Source: Homalodisca vitripennis
Taxonomy: Eukaryota > Arthropoda > Insecta > Hemiptera > Cicadellidae
Direction: 5' to 3'
NCBI RefSeq assembly: GCF_021130785.1
Contig: NC_060215.1
Span: forward strand, 122,550,001 to 122,614,000
DNA: 64,000 nt
In this document: positions 59,600 through 64,000 of the stretch, one piece after another
How the letters are laid out: every line of letters begins with the position of its first letter
Numbering within the stretch: the first letter of the stretch is position 1
The notes under the pieces: model-generated
What the model saw: the letters and a program-made list of their open reading frames with translations, nothing else
The model's database searches: none
What the model was told of the DNA's origin: nothing
Made by a program: the position numbers and the translations under genes

Positions 59600-62500
59600 A
59601 ATAAAAACTACAATAAGAATAATTTATAGTTGGTCATAAATGATTTGTCATTAGCAGACCTAGAAATATACCAACTTGTTTTTATGGAAACCCAGAAAAA
59701 TGCTTAATAAGTCAAAAATAACGATATATTCTTTCGAATTACACTCTTTATTTACTCTATTTGATTAAATAGTGAACTCATTATAAGTAATAAAATGGCT
59801 AGATTGAATGCTTATTATAAGGTTATATAAAGAATGTATAAAATACAGAAATGGGTGTTAAAAAATATGCATATAGTAGTTTGATACATTTAAACCTTAA
59901 ATTTTAACGTTTGTATTTTAATAAATCACGTACTCTGCCCAAATTAAAAATAAAAAAAAAACTTCATAACGTTGAAGATTTGGTCAATTCTAAACTACAG
60001 GTATTAAATGAAATTAATTTAAAATAAGAGAGAGTAATTGGTAAATAGATTTTGTATAAAGAAAGGAAAACAAAGTATTTTGTGTGGTTGTAAGAAAAGA
60101 AACGCTGTATAAATGGTTGGCTGAAGTATACAAACACTACCAAAGGGGGGAAAGTTATGTACAGTTGTATAGTTGTGTTATCTATAGTCTATATGTTTTC
60201 GCTACCCTGTTCCTCGTTACTGGCTGATATCATTTTCCCCCAGTGTTCTTATAACTAAACTCTTGGCGTAATAATAACCTAATTTGCACGCGTAGTATAA
60301 TAGTTTCTATCTTTATGTTTAAAGCCTACCATCGTCTACAGGGAGGGATCTAATGCGTCTTGTCCGTAAGTAAAATTATAATTTTTCGTATTACAAATTA
60401 GCCCTTTCTTGTGACACATCTATTTTAAAACCATTATAAATAAATTTGTAAATATCACAATTATTTACCTGTGATGATGTTTTATTTGGCAGATTGGAAT
60501 GAATATAATATTTGGTGTTGCCCTTCTGTCATGGCTGCGTGTAATAATTATAAGTTGCCTATATAAATGGCTAATCACGTCAGGATTTTTATTCGTGAAG
60601 TTGAATACTTCGAATCCTCATTCTATTCTTCAATTCATCGATTATATTGTATCCTTTTCCCATTCTACACTGATTTTTTCTTCCCTTTTGCGACTACAGC
60701 TACAATTTTGAGCCAAGAATGCTGATCCCGTAGCATAAGAATGCTGGGTCGACGCCAACATTTAAGGAAAGTCAAAATTCAAAGTTTGTTTTATAAAGTT
60801 ATTTTAGCCAGTTGTAAGAATAAGTTCATTCTTACTCTATTGTGGTAGCAACTTGGCAAAATTCTATTTTTATTTAACATGTAAAAGTTTTGCATTTATT
60901 ACTACGATCTCAGACATTTGGGTTCGAAGTTCTTAACTACTCGCTCTTCTTCTCTTCAAATATAGTTAATTTTTTAAACACAGCCTCCCCCCTCAAGATC
61001 CACATTTAGTTACTTGAATCTGATATAGTCAATTGGACGAGGTATTTTATTATTAAAATTTCTATAAAAATTACATTTTCTTAATGCCTCTCTTGATATT
61101 TCTATCTTCAGGATTTCTTTTACTCTATAGTCTTCAATGTATTGTAGAATTTAATAATAAGACGAAACTTTACGTAAACGTGATAGGTTAGCAGACAAGT
61201 ATATAAATAATATATAGTTTCTCCAAGAATACTCCTGTTTCTCTACGTTATTATGCATGAATATGTTTTCCTAACAAATCAAAAACATTAACATTAACAT
61301 TATTTAATATATTTGATTTTAATTGATTTGAAATTTCAAAGCACTTTATTATAAACGTTTTTATATTTGTATCTCATTTTTAGATTTGTATAGCTGAAAA
61401 TTATGAATTGCTTAGTACCTCCATGTAAAAAATATTCTTTACGGCTGGAAAATTGGTCACTATTGGGGTCAACTGACTCTTAAGCAAGATGCGTAAAACT
61501 GACTATGCCAGAAACAGTCATTGTTAAGATTCACACCAGTCGCTTTCAAAATCTGTTCCTAAGATATAAACTTTATAGGAAACTGTGGAAAGTTATAGTA
61601 TTTTGTGGTCAGATAAATTCGTACTAAAAAACAGTACTTTTATGATTAACGTCTGTAAAATCGTAATTATTTGTCTCTGTCTCTGCCAAATTTTCTGCCT
61701 AAAACAGCTTTAGCAAGAGTTGGCATTTCCCCCATAATCTTATGGTGACTCCTTGGCAGAAAACCAACATGATAGCAATATGCTCAGGGTTTTTGTTAGC
61801 TGTGGCACATATCAGAGCTTTTTATAAAGGTCGTAATGAGCAATACCCTCCAGCAAGTCATGTTCTCTAAAAGGTGCCCGGAATGTCGGATATACCTCTC
61901 CAGCTAAATTTTCAAGAAATCAAATGTAATTGGTACACAAACCTTTTTCATAGTTAGACTCAGATAGTAGCCCTCGACATTGCAGTGACAGTTTTTTTAG
62001 GGAATGCCAAAAACATTATCTTTCTTACCTCTTTGATATCGTGACACAGGATTTCCTTGTTTTATCTGTAGAAGTTTATTCATTTCAACTCCTAATAGCC
62101 TGGTACACACCAGTACATATAAGTCCTTGAACAGCCATCGACTTTACAAGGTGATGTCTTTTGTGGGTTATTTATCTTATAAGTAATGTTATCTTGTTTG
62201 AGATGATATTTTGTTCTGTGCAAAGAGATGCATTACAGCTGGAAACTTATAATCAATGGAAAAACAGAGTATATGCCAGGATATCTCGGAACTACTATAT
62301 TGTATGGTCCTGCTTCTTACTTCACAGAGTTACAATACACATAGTTAGTATGATCAAAGGGGTTGCGTTATTGGACGGTAGTACTCGTATATGGAGCTAC
62401 CCAGCAATTGTCAAGGTAGATTCGATTGATGTTGGCAGTGAAACCACTATCTACTAATCGCTATGAGTACTAACTGCGATACTGTGGCAAACCATCTCCG

Positions 62501-62950
62501 GTTTTAGTGATCTTAAAATACGGTGTGGGATGGTTTTTGAGCAGGTTTCCTTTACCATACAGGGCGAGTTCCATATGAAGGATCGTTATAAACCTTGAAT
62601 CATAGTAGACTTGAAAAGTTCCTAGAAATATGAGTCTGTATTAGGGTCGGGGATTCCAACCGCAATATGGAAAACCATCTCTCTTATACCATGAGTGTCG
62701 TGAGCACATTGGCCTTTTTCATTATGTGATATTTTGCATTTCGGGGTGCAGATAACTGAGGAGTGCTAGGTATGTCCTCTAATTCTAACAGCATCAGTCA
62801 TAGTGCTTCTTAAAATCATGATTAACCTACATAAACTAGTTATCGTGTCGTATTTTAAAGTAGCGAGAAGAGCTTCAGTGGACTCTGCTTCTGGGAGTGA
62901 AATATCAACACGTTTATGACTTGGGTTTTCATATGTCTATAAATAGAAAC
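59600..62950. other. Intergenic, weak ORFs only
   Basis: Mostly AT-rich DNA. A 70-codon ORF at 60499-60711 follows an acceptor-like TGTTTTATTTGGCAG and is hydrophobic. A 98-codon ORF at 62161-62457 has mixed composition. Neither has a domain, start context or donor that would support a gene call. Confidence 0.35.
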
Positions 62951-62979
62951 TTACTGTTATTTCTTGGAAACGACTGCCA

Positions 62980-63237
62980 TCAAACCAGCACAGAGTCACG
63001 TTCATTGGCATAAAGTTCACGCATGCGCACTAGTTCAGATTGCTCAACGACGAGCTCTGAGTTGGCCAAAATCTGATTTATTGCACCTGCACTTCTAAAA
63101 ATACCGCAACCAAGGTACACATCCGCTTGTAACGCAGTTGATGGTTTGTTGGCGCTGTATCGCCAAACCAATATCACAATGATAACACGTAATGCGCGTG
63201 GGAACTTATGTCGAGGAGTTGAAAAGGATTTAAACAT
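62980..63237 (-). CDS. Unassigned 85-codon ORF, possible exon
   Basis: The minus-strand frame 63237-62980 has a basic start (MFKSFSTPRHKFPRALRV), a hydrophobic stretch (VIIVILVW) and then a balanced, less AT-driven part (LQADVYLGCGIFRSAGAINQ, then ILANSELVVEQSELVRMREL). Local G+C is higher than in the neighbourhood. A donor-like ACA-GTAAGT lies about 30 bp past its stop, but in another frame. It could be a short membrane-anchored protein, an exon or a transposon piece. I recognise no family. Confidence 0.25.
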   Translation of the reverse strand: MFKSFSTPRHKFPRALRVIIVILVWRYSANKPSTALQADVYLGCGIFRSAGAINQILANSELVVEQSELVRMRELYANERDSVLV

Positions 63238-63329
63238 TTTAAAAGTATATATTATTAACTATGAAGTGACTGACGCAGCGTTAAATTTACACAAAACAAT
63301 ATCATTATGAACAAAACAATATTTTTGTG

Positions 63330-64000
63330 ATGCAGAAGCTGACCACCAACAGGTTACAGGCGTTCTGAACAGACTCGACGCAATTAGAAGCAGAAAAACG
63401 GAAAAGGAAACAGTATTTTGAGGATTCCTTAAACTACGAAACTAAAGCAGAGGAGGATATTGACTTACGAGAACTAATAATTTCAACATTGAAAATTTCT
63501 TTACAACTCAAAAAAGAAGATATAGAAGACAAAAATAAAATTATTGAACTACTTGTTATTAAAAAAATAAAAACAAGTTTTACTCAAATTTTCACAACAT
63601 ACACTTCTTATTAGTTCACTGTAGGTTTAAATAGTAAAAGATGATAATTTTCAAACACGTAAAAAGACTTGAAAAGTGAACTTCAATGAACTGAAGTATA
63701 AAATTGATACTCAGAATAAATTCTGAAGTCTTTCCTGGATCGTAACACCTTACTCTCTCACAAATGCTAATCATTCCACACACCGGTCTACAAGACCTAC
63801 TGGCAAGCTGGACAACAAGAAGAAAATACTAATGCTGGTCGACAGCCAAGCAAAAGGGTTTTATAATCATTCAAAGAATTTTGAAAATGAGTTCGACATT
63901 TTTGTATAAACAACCTGAGACGAAATGTAAACATGTTTCTGGTGATAGGAGGAAGTGAATTCATAAAAGATTTGAATAAAGATTAGTTTGGTATTTTCTA
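63330..64000 (+). pseudogene. Retroelement ORF1-like relic: coiled coil plus SGNH-hydrolase-like start
   Basis: The segment opens with VTGVLNRLDAIRSRKTEKET (about 63350). After a frame change at about 63418 it continues as a helical, charged part (KAEEDIDLRELIIST, then KKEDIEDKNKIIELL) that ends at TAG (about 63614). Further on, LDNKKKILMLVDSQAKGFY (about 63805) and FENEFDIFV resemble the first strand and nucleophile block (LLxDSHGRG) of SGNH/GDSL esterase-like domains carried by some insect non-LTR ORF1 proteins. FIKDLNKD near the end fits the next block. Here the usual His-Gly of DSHGRG reads Gln-Ala. Several stops and shifts make it non-functional, and the window ends inside it. Confidence 0.5.

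Noticed and set aside
62161..62457. 98-codon plus-strand ORF as a gene
   Set aside because: Mixed composition but no domain, no signal peptide and no splice signals. It lies in a stretch with other equally long chance ORFs.
1..64000. Functional tRNA or rRNA genes and viral insertions
   Set aside because: I scanned for T-arm-like GGTTCGANTCC phrases and conserved rRNA blocks and found only the degraded tRNA-like head at 42.5 kb. I recognised no virus-derived coding sequence.

Overview
The window looks like AT-rich animal genomic DNA, most probably from an insect. There are no dense operons or bacterial signals. Instead there is microsatellite-rich intergenic DNA, satellite arrays, and many decayed fragments of eukaryotic transposable elements: Jockey/CR1-like and RTE-like non-LTR retrotransposons, a Mutator-like transposase, a pogo-like transposase, and possible Helitron, piggyBac and SINE pieces. 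A hemipteran source (leafhopper or planthopper type) is my guess from the feel of the reverse-transcriptase relics. It is an inference, not a result.

Layout. 1-439 is ordinary sequence without a gene. About 440-7640 is full of over-long A, T, G and C runs and reads like unpolished long-read consensus, so ORFs there should not be trusted. 8.9-9.1 kb holds a reverse-transcriptase fragment. 10.3-12.6 kb (minus strand) holds the best host-gene candidate: a two-exon gene for a small secreted cysteine-rich peptide, with signal peptide, phase-0 splice sites and a polyadenylation signal. 15.7-17.8 kb (minus) is a 5'-truncated non-LTR retrotransposon that has lost its catalytic-motif region. 18.7-19.1 kb is a dead Mutator-like transposase. 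20.6-20.8 and 37.9-38.1 kb are two inverted copies of an unusual repeat built from paired CTGGACTT motifs. 21.4-21.8 kb is the 3' end of an RTE-like element whose tail is a (TA)n microsatellite. 22-32 kb is a patchwork of diverged dispersed repeats, several with a second copy in the window.

32.6-32.9 kb carries a 53-bp-arm inverted repeat. 35.1-35.9 kb is another non-LTR 3' end. 38-45 kb is repeat-dense: a 48-bp minisatellite with an internal dyad, a 142-bp tandem array next to a coiled-coil ORF, a tRNA-like SINE head, a pogo-like transposase relic, and a (C15A)6 array. 45.5-46.5 kb is a third RT relic. 52.8-58.5 kb is a 26-copy satellite of about 218 bp, the largest structure in the window. 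59.1-59.4 kb has piggyBac-like ends. The right edge (63.3-64.0 kb) holds a retroelement ORF1-like relic with a coiled coil and an SGNH-hydrolase-like segment, cut by the window end.

Apart from the cysteine-rich peptide gene, nothing looks like an intact functional gene. The rest is mostly transposon graveyard and tandem-repeat expansion. Family names rest on motif recognition by eye, without any database search.
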